In this document: positions 54,479-63,696 of the stretch, piece after piece
Layout: each line of letters starts with the position of its first letter
Position numbering within the stretch: position 1 is the stretch's first letter
From: FEB-25 sp963822175
GTDB lineage: Bacteria; Chloroflexota; Anaerolineae; Anaerolineales; UBA4823
Assembly (NCBI GenBank): GCA_963822175.1
Contig: CAWGGJ010000007.1
Span: 372,001-436,000, forward strand
DNA length: 64,000 bases
Direction: 5' to 3'
Program-made: the position numbers and the translations under genes
The notes under the pieces: model-generated
Databases searched by the model: none
What the model saw: only the letters and a program-made list of their open reading frames with translations
Told to the model about the DNA's origin: nothing

Positions 54479-55525
54479 ATGGCACTTCCCCCAATTGATC
54501 CTGAATACCTACTAAACTTTCTCACTGGCTTGCTGAATACTCCCAGCCCAACCGGACTTGCCGAACCCGCAATTGCTTTTACCGAGCAAGCGTTTTTGGC
54601 TTTCCCTGAGCTTGGTCTCACACGCACCCGTAAAGGTGCCCTGGTAGCTTCCTGGCAGGGAGAAAAGACTGACTTGCCACGAGCACTAACCGCCCATGCT
54701 GATACACTGGGAGCTATGGTCAAGGAGATCAAGTCAAACGGCCGTCTTAAGATGACCAAAATTGGTGGTTATGCCTGGAATACGGTCGAAGGGGAGGGCT
54801 GCAAGGTTATTGCCGGCCATGGGGCACCGGTGCGCGGTTCCATCCTGCTAGAGATGGCTTCCAGCCATGTCCATGGCGCTAAAGTAAACGAAACCAAGCG
54901 CGAGGACGATAATATGGAGGTGCGCCTGGATGCCCGCACCAACTCTCAGGAAGAAACTGAGGCGTTAGGCATACGGGTGGGTGATTTCATTGCCATCGAC
55001 CCGCGTGTAGAACTTACCAACGGGTTTGTCCGCTCCCGTCACCTGGATGATAAAGCCTGTGTGGCTTGCCTGGTGGCTGCAGTCAAGACACTGCATGATG
55101 CTGGTTTAAAACCAGCCCAAACAGCATTTCTTCACATCAGCAACTATGAAGAGGTGGGACATGGTGCTGCAGCGGGCATCCCCGCTGAAGTCACCGAGCT
55201 GATCAGCGTGGATATGGCTGCGGTTGGTGAGGGGCAAACCTCCGATGAATTCCACACAACACTATGTGTAAAGGATTCTGGTGGACCTTATCACCACGGA
55301 TTAAGCCAAAAGCTGCGCCAGCTGGCAGAAGAGCATGGCATCCCTTATAAAGTAGATATCTATCCCTACTATGGCTCGGATGGAGAGGCCTTTTGGCGGG
55401 CTGGTGGGGATGTGGCTGTGGCTCTCATTGGCCCGGGCGTGGATGCATCCCACAATTACGAACGTACTCACCTTGATGCCCTGCTGGCAACAACGCAGTG
55501 GGTGGTGGCGTACCTCTTGAGCTGA
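54479..55525 (+). CDS. M42-family aminopeptidase (PepA/TET-like)
   Basis: A 348-residue metal-dependent aminopeptidase. Metal and active-site motifs in order: AHADTLGAMV (His-x-Asp), RHLDDKACVACLV (bridging Asp), NYEEVGHGAAAG (Glu pair, general base), ISVDMAAVGEG and THLDALLATT with the C-terminal His. The TET fold is inferred from the insertion around residues 70-160. These enzymes form dodecamers in the cytoplasm and trim peptides; some are annotated as cellulases by mistake. The next gene starts two bases after the stop. Confidence 0.92.
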   Translation: MALPPIDPEYLLNFLTGLLNTPSPTGLAEPAIAFTEQAFLAFPELGLTRTRKGALVASWQGEKTDLPRALTAHADTLGAMVKEIKSNGRLKMTKIGGYAWNTVEGEGCKVIAGHGAPVRGSILLEMASSHVHGAKVNETKREDDNMEVRLDARTNSQEETEALGIRVGDFIAIDPRVELTNGFVRSRHLDDKACVACLVAAVKTLHDAGLKPAQTAFLHISNYEEVGHGAAAGIPAEVTELISVDMAAVGEGQTSDEFHTTLCVKDSGGPYHHGLSQKLRQLAEEHGIPYKVDIYPYYGSDGEAFWRAGGDVAVALIGPGVDASHNYERTHLDALLATTQWVVAYLLS

Positions 55526-55527
55526 CC

Positions 55528-56523
55528 ATGCTGATTGACGCCACTCTCCCACCAGTAGACCTTACTGCCGTCCCTGCCCTGGCACGTTCAGCCGAAAATA
55601 TGGGATTTAGTGCCCTTTGGTCAACCGAAACCATGCATGATCCCTTTTTACCGGGAGCCTTGATCGCAGAACACACCCAAAGGCTGCATTTCGGGACCGC
55701 TGTTGCCATCGCCTTTGCGCGTAGCCCGGCAAACCTGGCTTATACTGCCTGGGATCTGGCCCAGGCGTCCGGCGGTCGTTTCATCCTTGGGCTGGGTACC
55801 CAGGTCAAAGCCCACATCGAGCGACGTTTCGGTATGCAATGGCCTGAATCAGTGGTGGGAAAGCTGCGCGACCAGATCAACGCGGTGCGCGCCTTCTGGA
55901 CCACCTGGCAGACCAACCAGCCACTCAACTTCCGCAGTGAACACTACAAGTTGACTTTGATGTCGCCTTTCTTTAATCCTGGTCCGATCAAGAATCCGGA
56001 AATTCCAATCTACATTGCCGGGGTTAACGCCGGACTGGCCAGGTTGGCTGGGGAAACTGCACAAGGTTTTCATGTCCATCCATTTCATACCATTCGCTAT
56101 CTGCGCGAGGTAATTCTGCCTGCCATTGAGCAGGGAGCTCTAAAGGCTGGTCGCTCCCGGGTAGACCTCAAGATATCAACCTCCGCATTTGTGGTCACAT
56201 CGCCAGAAGAAGAAACCTTTGTGCGCGCCCAAATCGCCTTCTATGCCTCCACACCCTCCTACCGGTCAGTGTTGGAGCTGCATGGCTGGGAGGATATTGC
56301 CCGAGAGCTATCCACCCTGGCTGCTCGAGGTGCATGGATGGATATGGCAGGGCTGATCAATGATGACATCCTGCGTGAGTGTGCGGTCATTGCCTCCCCG
56401 TCCGATTTACCCGCTGCCCTCCTGGAGCGCTATCAAGGCGTGGTGGACCGCCTGGGGTTGTACATACCATATGTACCAGGTGAGCGTGATGAGTTTTGGA
56501 GGCATTTACTCGGTAGTGTTTGA
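55528..56523 (+). CDS. LLM-class (luciferase-like) F420-type oxidoreductase
   Basis: A 331-residue TIM-barrel flavin or F420 oxidoreductase of the luciferase-like group. FSALWSTETMHDPFLPGALIAEHTQRLHFGTAVAIAF is the N-terminal signature, and GRFILGLGTQVKAHIERRFG with later PIYIAGVNAGLARLAGETAQGFHVHPF continues the fold. It fits subfamilies that use F420, but the sequence does not prove the cofactor. The ATG at 55528 lies two bases after the M42 stop; an in-frame GTG start 30 bases earlier is possible. It overlaps or abuts the pcm gene. Confidence 0.88.
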   Translation: MLIDATLPPVDLTAVPALARSAENMGFSALWSTETMHDPFLPGALIAEHTQRLHFGTAVAIAFARSPANLAYTAWDLAQASGGRFILGLGTQVKAHIERRFGMQWPESVVGKLRDQINAVRAFWTTWQTNQPLNFRSEHYKLTLMSPFFNPGPIKNPEIPIYIAGVNAGLARLAGETAQGFHVHPFHTIRYLREVILPAIEQGALKAGRSRVDLKISTSAFVVTSPEEETFVRAQIAFYASTPSYRSVLELHGWEDIARELSTLAARGAWMDMAGLINDDILRECAVIASPSDLPAALLERYQGVVDRLGLYIPYVPGERDEFWRHLLGSV

Positions 56524-56534
56524 ATTGGAACCTG

Positions 56535-57203
56535 ATGGAAGACGACGCAAATTATGCTGATTTACGTAAACATATGGTCAACGAGCAAATCGTCTCGCGT
56601 GGCGTTCATGATGAGCGTTTACTGGACGCATTGCGCAGGGTTCCACGTCACTGGTTTGTCCCTGAGGAATATGCACACATCGCATATACGGATGGACCGT
56701 TACCCATAGGACAGGGTCAGACTATTTCACAACCCTATATTGTTGCCTTAATGACCGAGCTCCTTGAGCTGGAGGGAGAGGAAAACGTGCTGGAGGTGGG
56801 TACAGGGTCAGGCTACCAGGCAGCACTGCTGGCATTGCTAGCAAAACAGGTCCATACCATTGAAAGGCATGCATCCCTGGCAGAAAATGCCGAAAAGGTG
56901 CTGAAGAGACTGGGCTTGACTAACGTGGTTGTACATGTAGGCGATGGCACCCTGGGTTTACCAAAATATGCTCCCTTTGAAGTAATTATGATCACCGCGG
57001 CGGCACCACGCATCCCACAGCCATTGCTCGACCAGCTGACCGAGGGTGGACGGCTGGTGTTGCCTGAGGGTGGAGCAGGCGGGCAAATGCTTGATCGCTG
57101 GCGCAAGGTTGGTTCTGATTTTAAGCAGGAGCACATTACCCCGGTGGCCTTTGTGCCACTACGCGGGCAATATGGTTGGAAAGAAAATACCTGGGGATTT
57201 TAG
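56535..57203 (+). CDS. pcm: Protein-L-isoaspartate O-methyltransferase
   Basis: A 222-residue SAM-dependent methyltransferase. MVNEQIVSRGVHDERLLDALRRVPRHWFVPEE is the N-terminal family region, and PIGQGQTISQPYIVALMTELL holds the substrate-binding TISQP motif. LEVGTGSGYQAALLALLA is the SAM site. It repairs isoaspartyl residues in aged proteins. The ATG at 56535 is a cautious start; a TTG at 56520 overlaps the upstream stop and is also possible. Third gene of a compact run with the M42 peptidase and LLM oxidoreductase. Confidence 0.93.
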   Translation: MEDDANYADLRKHMVNEQIVSRGVHDERLLDALRRVPRHWFVPEEYAHIAYTDGPLPIGQGQTISQPYIVALMTELLELEGEENVLEVGTGSGYQAALLALLAKQVHTIERHASLAENAEKVLKRLGLTNVVVHVGDGTLGLPKYAPFEVIMITAAAPRIPQPLLDQLTEGGRLVLPEGGAGGQMLDRWRKVGSDFKQEHITPVAFVPLRGQYGWKENTWGF

Positions 57204-57230
57204 TCAAATCTGTTTTTGACCACCCAGGAT

Positions 57231-57965
57231 TTATAACTCTTCTTTCCGGTAAGTGGTTAATTTTCTGCGCATTGGAAACAGGATTCTTCTCTGGCTTCTT
57301 CCTAACTTGAACAATCGGTGTGCCTCCCGCCATATCTCTTCAGTGACAATGATATCGTCCTTCCATGACTCATCAACATCAGCCTGTAGCTCTTCCATGC
57401 TGTTCCAATAATAATTCGTCACAAAATACACCTGTTTCACCTTCGAGAATCTGCCCTCACGGATAACATTTCTTATCGCTTGATCTGCAGCCAGATCATG
57501 CACCCTGTCTGGACTTTGAGAGGGACACCCCGCAGCTTTCCACCCGGCATCAGTCAGGATCAACAGAGGAACATCCACGCTGATCGGGCGTAGATCGATC
57601 AATGTACCACCTGTCTTCAGGACTCTCCAGGCTTCCCTTAGGGCATGAACCATGCCCTCATGAGCAATTCATCAAAGTGAGGATGAAAATACCGCGCTAT
57701 CAAACCTGCCGGTTGGATAGGGCAACTTTTCGCCAGCCGCTTGCGCCAGGTAAACAGTCGTTGTCTCTTTGGGTTGGTTGATTTTGGCTTCGTGTAAATC
57801 CGGTAGACAGGGATCAAACCCGTAAACTCGATGTGCGCTTCCGGCAAATTGCCATGTCAGCCACCCAAACCCACAGCCAATTTCAAGCACGCTCAGTCCG
57901 CTGAATTGACCAGCCCGGATGAGAGTTTTCGCTTCAACCCCTTCAGGATCTCTTATACGGTTCAT
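57231..57965 (-). pseudogene. SAM-dependent methyltransferase (type 11), interrupted by two in-frame TGA codons
   Basis: One continuous phase of 245 codons. The first part has SVLEIGCGFGWLTWQFAG (SAM site), VYGFDPCLPDLHEAKIN and AAGEKLPYPTGRFDSAVFSSSL. Two adjacent TGA codons then occur at 57674-57669, and the same phase goes on as IAHEGMVHALREAWRVLKTGGTLIDLRP, the expected next motif. So substitution or short compensating changes, not a simple indel, broke the gene. If both TGA were sense, the enzyme would be complete. The C-terminal third is helical and Arg/Lys-rich. The ATG at 57965 is preferred over the TTG at 57974. Confidence 0.7.
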
Positions 57966-58109
57966 CAGAAGCAAGTGTTACATCGCAAGGATGTATTTAT
58001 TATACACACGATACACCGATCAGAGTGTATTTACAATAAATAACTTGTCCATGATTACGCCAGGGGATGGGGTTGTAAAATCTTATATCCAATCGATAAG
58101 ACAGCAGGC

Positions 58110-58748
58110 TCAGGGTAGGAGGGTAAAGCTTAACCTGTGAACCGGGCACGGGCCGAGGCGCTTCAAGGCGTCCCGATGTGCCAGGGTACCGTAGCCCTTA
58201 TGGGCTGCAAAACCATAGCCAGGGTATGTTTGGTCAAGATTAACCAGGAAGGCATCCCGCGATGTCTTCGCCAACACAGATGCGGCTGCAATGCTCAAGG
58301 AGCGGCAATCGCCCTTGATCAATGCAGTCTGAGGTAAAGCGACTTCCGGTAAAAACAGATAATCCAATAACAGGTGATCTGGAAATTGAGCCAACTTTTC
58401 CAATGCCCGGGATGCTGCCAGGCGTGTAGCGGGCACGATTCCAATCTGGTCGATCTCACCAGGCGTGGCATAGCCCACTCCCCATGACGTGGCATATTCC
58501 AGGATGCGTTTCCTGGCGTTCTCTCTCTCAAGGGGCGTCATCTGCTTGGAATCGCGCACACCGTATAGGAGCTCCTGTATGGGTATATTTTGCGGCAGGA
58601 TGACCGCCGCTGCTGCCACAGGTCCTGCCAATGCACCCCGCCCGGCCTCATCAATGCCTGCTACTGCCAAAATACCTGCCCGCCATAAGTTCATCTCAAA
58701 GGCAAGATCAGGCTCAGGTGGCAGCAGGGAACGATCAAATGTGGGCAT
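58110..58748 (-). CDS. rnhB: Ribonuclease HII
   Basis: A 212-residue enzyme. VAGIDEAGRGALAGPVAAAAV holds the catalytic Asp-Glu and the GRG element; ALIKGDCRSLSIAAASVLAKTSRD holds a further Asp and the conserved Lys and Ser. YGFAAHKGYGTLAHRDALKRLGPCPVHR is the C-terminal signature. RNase HII removes RNA from RNA-DNA hybrids and misincorporated ribonucleotides. I chose the ATG at 58748, which overlaps the preceding glycosyltransferase by 14 bases; the longer reading adds unlikely residues. Confidence 0.94.
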   Translation of the reverse strand: MPTFDRSLLPPEPDLAFEMNLWRAGILAVAGIDEAGRGALAGPVAAAAVILPQNIPIQELLYGVRDSKQMTPLERENARKRILEYATSWGVGYATPGEIDQIGIVPATRLAASRALEKLAQFPDHLLLDYLFLPEVALPQTALIKGDCRSLSIAAASVLAKTSRDAFLVNLDQTYPGYGFAAHKGYGTLAHRDALKRLGPCPVHRLSFTLLP

Positions 58749-59475
58749 TAGGGCGCGTGTAAACCCCACGCAGGGCATTCAGGCGTATGGTGATTAAATC
58801 TGTCCCCATCTTGAATGAATCACGCAATACTTTTATCTTACTATTAGGATTGTAATACCAGTGAATGGGTAGCTCTTCGATCTTGTAACCCAAAATGCGG
58901 GCGATGAAAAGAATCTCCACATCGAATGACCATCCGAAAAGCGTCTGCCGTGGAAAAAGATCTTCCGCTGCCGCGGCTCGAAAGCACTTGAACCCACATT
59001 GGGTATCATGCAAGCCCGGCAAAGCCAGGAAACGAATCAACCCGTTATAGATGCGCCCGACGAAATGACGGTAATATGGCTCTTCATGGCGGACAGCACC
59101 CGGGGCTTCCCGCGAGGCAATGACAATATCATACCCTTCCAGGACGGGCGGAAGGAAGCGGTTTATTTCGGATAAAGGCATGGATAAATCCACGTCGCAC
59201 ATGAATCGATATTCACCCTGCGCTGCCAACATTCCCTGCCTGACTGCCCTGCCTTTTCCGCTTTGGGCATTCTGCAATACTTTAATAATCGGATGTTGCA
59301 TGGCAAAATCCTGTGCGATTTGGAATGTGCGGTCCATACTCCCGTTCTCAATCACCAGGACTTCCATTGAATAAGTTTGCTTCCCGGCAAATTCAAGAAC
59401 CTGCTTGAGGGTATCAGGCAGGCGGTCCTCTTCGTTGTGAGCGGGGATGATAAGTGAGAGAAATGGTGTGGGCAA
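58735..59475 (-). CDS. GT2 glycosyltransferase (dolichyl-phosphate-glycosyltransferase-like)
   Basis: A 246-residue GT-A enzyme. LSLIIPAHNEEDRLPDTLKQV opens the nucleotide-sugar site; VLVIENGSMDRTFQI, GKGRAVRQGMLAAQGEYRFMCDVDLSMPL with the DxD-type motif, and FKCFRAAAAEDLFPRQTLFGWSFDVEILFIARILGY follow. The pattern matches Alg5/DPM1-like enzymes that make polyprenyl-phosphate-linked sugars. The product could feed the GT39-like membrane enzyme at 38255. The start is TTG with GAGG about five bases upstream. Confidence 0.9.
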   Translation of the reverse strand: MPTPFLSLIIPAHNEEDRLPDTLKQVLEFAGKQTYSMEVLVIENGSMDRTFQIAQDFAMQHPIIKVLQNAQSGKGRAVRQGMLAAQGEYRFMCDVDLSMPLSEINRFLPPVLEGYDIVIASREAPGAVRHEEPYYRHFVGRIYNGLIRFLALPGLHDTQCGFKCFRAAAAEDLFPRQTLFGWSFDVEILFIARILGYKIEELPIHWYYNPNSKIKVLRDSFKMGTDLITIRLNALRGVYTRPNAHI

Positions 59476-59500
59476 TTACACCTCTTGAAACTTTTCAAGA

Positions 59501-60331
59501 TCAAACAATGCTCAGCGCAAAAATAATGGCACCCAGCAAGATCACAATGGTAAAAACAACCAACACTGCCAGTATAATCCACTGCTTCCTGCTGAATTGT
59601 AACTTCTCTTCGACGGGGGGTAGAGGCATCTGGGTTGGCAAAGATATGGAAGGTATTTTAGGTGGTGCTTTCTTCTCTGGCACATAAAGATCCTGACCAA
59701 AAAAGTCCTCCCCTTCACCCATGGGAATGGCTTTTTCAGGATTTGCCATTACTTCAAGTGAATCTGAGAGAAACCGTATCTCGTTTGGCTGAAGCACCTC
59801 TTCGGTATTAAGCAAGCCATTTATAAGGTTGTCAACACCATCCATCAGAACAATTCGGATTGCCGGTGTGGTTGACTCTATATGTACTCCGGGATCTGCA
59901 AAGATCAGAATGGGTATGATCTCCGGGTGAGACTTTCCATGCACATCCAGGATTGTGGCCAGTTTTTGGGCATATTCCTGGCTCCGCTTGATCAAATTAG
60001 GATTTGAAGGGTTAAATCGATGGGTGGTTTTATCCATCTTCCACCAGGAGCTGTCCTTAACCTTGAAGAATCCCTTCTCATGGCTTATGTTGAGTACCGC
60101 CAATCCGGCTGGACCCACCAAAATGGGTGGAAAAGGTGGGTTTAATGGTTCAAGCTGAAGATTGCGTAACATAACAAAACGGCTATCCAATCCTCGCTCA
60201 AATCTCGCAATAACATTCTCTTCGAATTGCTCGTCAGCCTTGCCAAAGGGCAACCAGCGATTTAATTGATCAAGAGCCTTTTGGAGGAAATCTTTTTTAA
60301 CAGGTTTTTGGGTAGGTTCGATCAGTTTCAT
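59501..60331 (-). CDS. NERD-like domain protein with a C-terminal membrane anchor
   Basis: A 276-residue protein. The central part (about residues 35-160) resembles nuclease-related NERD domains: FERGLDSRFVMLRNLQLEP, ILVGPAGLAVLNIS and KRSQEYAQKLATIL. The expected catalytic Asp/Glu-x-Lys is not clear. A Pro-rich linker leads to one C-terminal membrane helix (WIILAVLVVFTIVILLGAIIFALSI). It starts by an ATGA overlap with the phospholipase-like gene, so the two are translationally coupled. The function is unknown. Confidence 0.72.
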   Translation of the reverse strand: MKLIEPTQKPVKKDFLQKALDQLNRWLPFGKADEQFEENVIARFERGLDSRFVMLRNLQLEPLNPPFPPILVGPAGLAVLNISHEKGFFKVKDSSWWKMDKTTHRFNPSNPNLIKRSQEYAQKLATILDVHGKSHPEIIPILIFADPGVHIESTTPAIRIVLMDGVDNLINGLLNTEEVLQPNEIRFLSDSLEVMANPEKAIPMGEGEDFFGQDLYVPEKKAPPKIPSISLPTQMPLPPVEEKLQFSRKQWIILAVLVVFTIVILLGAIIFALSIV

Positions 60332-61136
60332 GGGTGAACTCCCTGAGCCGTGCTTGCATCAATCGGAATAATTTTATGATGCAAGGTAGATGCCAGGTAA
60401 TCCGATATCAGGCGTGAATTCTCTACCAGGATTGTCTGGTGAACCCTCTCAACCTTCTCCAGGGGGAGATGCACGAATACTTCTTCTTGCATGCGCTCTT
60501 CAAATTCCAGCAGGTCATGGAATTCGAGAGCAGAGATTCCCTGTCGGGTGGAGAAAACCTCCACTGTCTGGGTTGCAGCCCCAGGTTGGAGCTGGGGAAA
60601 TAGCAAGTCTCTCCACTGGACCAGGTAGTGGTCATTAACAAACGGCAACCAACCATCTGGTTGTACCGCACCCAGGCAGGCATCCATACCGGAATGTAAC
60701 TCGGGAAGGATATGCATGTCAAGGTAGGCACGCAATACATTATGCAGGTACAGGCGCTCTCTAAAGGTACCCCATGAACAGGTTGGACCAAAAACCGGGG
60801 CAAATATTTCCTTCACCCAATACCAATCTGCCTGTAAATGGCACAAATAACCTGCCAGGAATGCCACCTGGGTTGCAGGTAATCCTTGAGGCTTTGCCAG
60901 GCAAGGATAATCAGAGAGCATCAATTCCCATGCGGGTGGATCCTCAACCCGGATGGGGAGGTTAAAAAATGAGTCCGCTGGCGCGGCTGACCTGAAACGA
61001 CCTGGACATCCGGAGCTGTGTTGCCAAACAAGAATGCACAAGCGGAAGTATGCAGAAACTGATGTACCTCTCCTGGTAGTTCGTGACGGTTCAACAAGTT
61101 TTCTGCCAGGTTCAGGTGATAAAAGGGGGTTGGCAC
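60328..61136 (-). CDS. Zinc-dependent phospholipase C-like protein (frameshifted)
   Basis: The first frame begins MPTPFYHLNLAENLL, with FLHTSACAFLFGNTAPDVQ and RTHF; the second continues FNLPIRVEDPPAWELM, then AFLAGYLCHLQADWYW and VKEIFAPVFG. Together they match the alpha-helical zinc-dependent phospholipase C/S1-P1 fold, with His and Asp ligands spread along the chain. The join needs one more T in the T6 run (60964-60969 on the plus strand as A6), so one base is missing in a homopolymer. The total is about 270 codons. Probably a sequencing slip. The substrate is not known, and no signal peptide is visible. Confidence 0.75.
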
Positions 61137-61183
61137 AGGAAAATTATACCAGCCTGGGAGATAATACCGAAACCAACAAAAAA

Positions 61184-61200
61184 GCGGCTCAATAAGCCGC
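61184..61200 (-). terminator. Intrinsic terminator
   Basis: GCGGCT, 5-base loop, AGCCGC, followed on the minus strand by TTTTTTGTTGG. It lies after the small gene at 61235-61546. Confidence 0.75.
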
Positions 61201-61234
61201 CTGGAGAATTCTTAAGTTGAATCGAGGAATCCGC

Positions 61235-61546
61235 TTATATTATGGGCACACCTGCAAGCTCATCCTGCGAGGCTTGTGCATCACCTACTACAATCACCGG
61301 ATTACCATTTTTTTGATGCACATGCACCGGCCTGGTCACATTGAATTTTCCACCCATGTTATAGATGCGCTCACCGACCATATAGCGCTTGCCAGACTTG
61401 AGCTGCTCGATAAATTCCGCCCTGCTAAGCAGGATACGGTCAGAAAAGATCGGACCACGGCGGATATATACCCGTACCCAATCGACCTGCCCATCTGATT
61501 TAAAATGGGCAGCTTCAAGCACGCCATCATATTTGATCTTTGCCAT
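61235..61546 (-). CDS. Small conserved hypothetical protein
   Basis: A 103-residue protein that I do not recognise. It reads KIKYDGVLEAAHFKSDGQVDWVRVYIRRGPIFSDRILLSRAEFIEQL and then FNVTRPVHVHQ, a beta-rich, probably compact domain. No signal peptide or membrane helix. It lies just after tRNA-Pro on the same strand and ends before the terminator at 61184. Its size and sequence composition look like a real gene. Confidence 0.7.
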   Translation of the reverse strand: MAKIKYDGVLEAAHFKSDGQVDWVRVYIRRGPIFSDRILLSRAEFIEQLKSGKRYMVGERIYNMGGKFNVTRPVHVHQKNGNPVIVVGDAQASQDELAGVPII

Positions 61547-61549
61547 AAG

Positions 61550-61623
61550 TCGGGGCGGGCGGACTCGAACCGCCGACCCCCGCGTCCCAAACGCGGTGCG
61601 CTACCGGACTGCGCTACGCCCCG
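61550..61623 (-). tRNA. tRNA-Pro, anticodon TGG
   Basis: The minus strand folds as a complete tRNA: acceptor CGGGGCG pairing with CGCCCCG and an A discriminator, D arm with GCGCAGTCCGGTAGCGC, anticodon stem GCG/CGC around TTTGGGA (anticodon TGG), and a T arm with GGTTCGAGTCC. CCA is not encoded. The only tRNA in the window. Confidence 0.95.
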
Positions 61624-61657
61624 GCGCGGGAGAGTATACTTTATACCCTCGCCAAGG

Positions 61658-62098
61658 TCAAGGATGATTACGCATTGCTTTACGGGCAAGATCATCCACG
61701 TATTGATTGTTCCTGTCACCAGCATGCCCCCGCACCCAATGCCAGCTGATGTCATGCTCCCCGATGGCTGCCTCTAGAACCTGCCACAGGTCAATATTTG
61801 CCAGTTTTCCACTCTTGCGCTTCCACCCACGCCTGCGCCAATCCGGCAGCCATTCCGTAATGCCTCTACGCAGGTATTCGGAATCGGTAAAGAATTCCAC
61901 CCGGCATGGTTGGCTGAGAGCATTCAATGCCTCCACGGCTGCGGTTAGCTCCATGCGATTGTTGGTAGTTTGAGCATCAGCTCCACGAAGCTCTTTCCTG
62001 TGCCTGTTGAATATCAGCAGAGCCGCCCATCCACCTGGGCCGGGATTGGGTTCACAAGCCCCATCCGTATAGATCGTGACCCGTGGTAAGTCGGACAT
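61658..62098 (-). CDS. rnhA: Ribonuclease HI
   Basis: A 146-residue enzyme. Catalytic acids: D in VTIYTDGACEPNPGPGGW, E in TNNRMELTAAVEAL, D in EFFTDSEYLRRGI and the C-terminal HAGDRNNQYVDDLARKA. RNase HI cuts RNA in RNA-DNA hybrids. The start overlaps the stop of the solute-binding gene as TGATG, and tRNA-Pro follows 34 bases downstream. This window thus encodes both RNase HI and RNase HII. Confidence 0.96.
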   Translation of the reverse strand: MSDLPRVTIYTDGACEPNPGPGGWAALLIFNRHRKELRGADAQTTNNRMELTAAVEALNALSQPCRVEFFTDSEYLRRGITEWLPDWRRRGWKRKSGKLANIDLWQVLEAAIGEHDISWHWVRGHAGDRNNQYVDDLARKAMRNHP

Positions 62099-63634
62099 CA
62101 GCGCACCAGGACGGAAATTTCCGTGGCTACACTTTGCAGGTTTTCCAGCAAAGCAGGGATTTGATCAGCATCAAACTGCGGTGAAAAAAGCTGTTCCATC
62201 ACGTCTTCGAACGCCCAGCGCATCACACTCCATGATGCCAGTGAAGGCTCGCTGCGCGCCGCGGATAGTAACTCCAGGGCCTGGGCTTGTTGTGGGTCGG
62301 CCCTTGTATACTCAGGTAGATAACTCAAGGAACTTTGGCGTGTTGGGTATGTTCCAAGTGCTTCAGCCCACCTGGCCTGGTTGGGTGGATAGACCAACCA
62401 TTCAGCTACCAGCCAGGCTGCCAGCTGCCTGGCTGGATCGGAGCGGGTGATCAACAAAGATGGCCCGTAGGAATCCACGACAGGCTCATCTTTGGAAGGG
62501 AACGGTATGACCAGCCATTCATCGTTGTTACCAGCCTGGGCAAATGCCTGCTGTTGGGCGGGGATATCGAACATGCTGCCCACCACAAACAAAGCCTGCC
62601 GGTTTGCAAACTCACCCCAGGCATCCACCTCCGTACCAGACCAGGCACAGCCACTGGCTTGTAACCCCTTGAGGTATTCCAGTGCCAATTGTGTTTCAGG
62701 GGTGTCGAGCCTGTAACCATATCCACTCGGGTCAGTGATGGGTGAACCAAAGGCATAAAGCCACCCAACCAATACGCCGGGTTGAGCAGTTATCAGCCAG
62801 CCCCCCTTGCCCAGGCCTGATTCGTCGCCTCGCCTGGCAACATATTCTTTAGCTGCACAAGCACGGACGCGGAAATCCTCTGCGGTGATTGGTGGCTTCG
62901 GGTAGCCCAGATTATGCGCCCAACTCTGGTTGTAAAACAACACATAAGCTGACCGATAATATGGAATACCCAATCGCCTGGATATTCCTGAGTTTCCATC
63001 AACAATTACGTCTTCCGCCCAGAAACCGGCGTAAAAGTCAGCTTGCTCGTCGCTGCTTAGCCCCCAAACCGGATCATTGATATATGGGTTCAGGTCCACC
63101 AAGGCATCCATTCCATCCCAATGGCGCGCCTGGTAGCCATAATCCACGATCGCTTCCGGTAAGGTGTCGGTGAGCTGTGCCAATTCAACCGCTTCATCCA
63201 GCCTGCCAAACCCCTCATACCCGCTTGTTTCCACAGTGATTCCCCACTGGTTGGTCTGATTGAATTCATCCAGGATGACCTGCAACGTTGCCTCGTTATC
63301 ACCGGTCCATGGATGCCATAAATCCACCTGCACACCCCTCAACTCGGCGGGTGTCACTCCCAGGGCTGAAAACGGCTTCGCATCGGGCGTGGATGGGATC
63401 GCTGGAAGGGATGTGGGGGTATTGTGGATTTGTAACGGGGTGCTTTGCGGTGGGGGTGCCGCAGTCTGGAGCAAAACCGCCTGGGTGGTATCAGGGTTTC
63501 CTGCGCTGGTTTTACCCTCCCCTTGAAGGTAAATGGCGAGCAATGCGAGGATACACGCCAACCCTAGAGTTATGCCGTAAAATAGGGTAAGATAACGACC
63601 GGGTACTTTTAGGGAATCGAATAAAAGTATGCAC
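62098..63634 (-). CDS. ABC-type extracellular solute-binding protein (frameshifted)
   Basis: A protein of about 510 residues. Conserved features: VDLWHPWTGDNEATLQVILDEFNQTN at the start of the binding domain, then VVGSMFDIPAQQQAFAQ and the usual C-terminal helices. The N-terminus needs repair: from the GTG at 63634 (GGAG six bases upstream) it reads HTFIRFPK; a one-base shift in the A4 run (T4 at 63607-63610 on the plus strand) joins it to VPGRYLTLFYGITLGLACILALLAIYL, a membrane anchor, and on to the domain. Downstream of this TM anchor lies a Thr/Pro-rich linker. It binds a sugar or similar solute; no permease genes are next to it. It overlaps rnhA by TGATG. Confidence 0.82.
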
Positions 63635-63696
63635 CAACCTCTCCAATCCCGTCATTATATCAAAAAGAACCTCTCGTCACTTTTCTGCCCGCCGTC

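Noticed and set aside
57990..58080. CRISPR-like or inverted-repeat element near TGTATTTATTATACACACGATACACC
   Set aside because: Only weak, imperfect AT-rich symmetry; no repeat unit is copied elsewhere.
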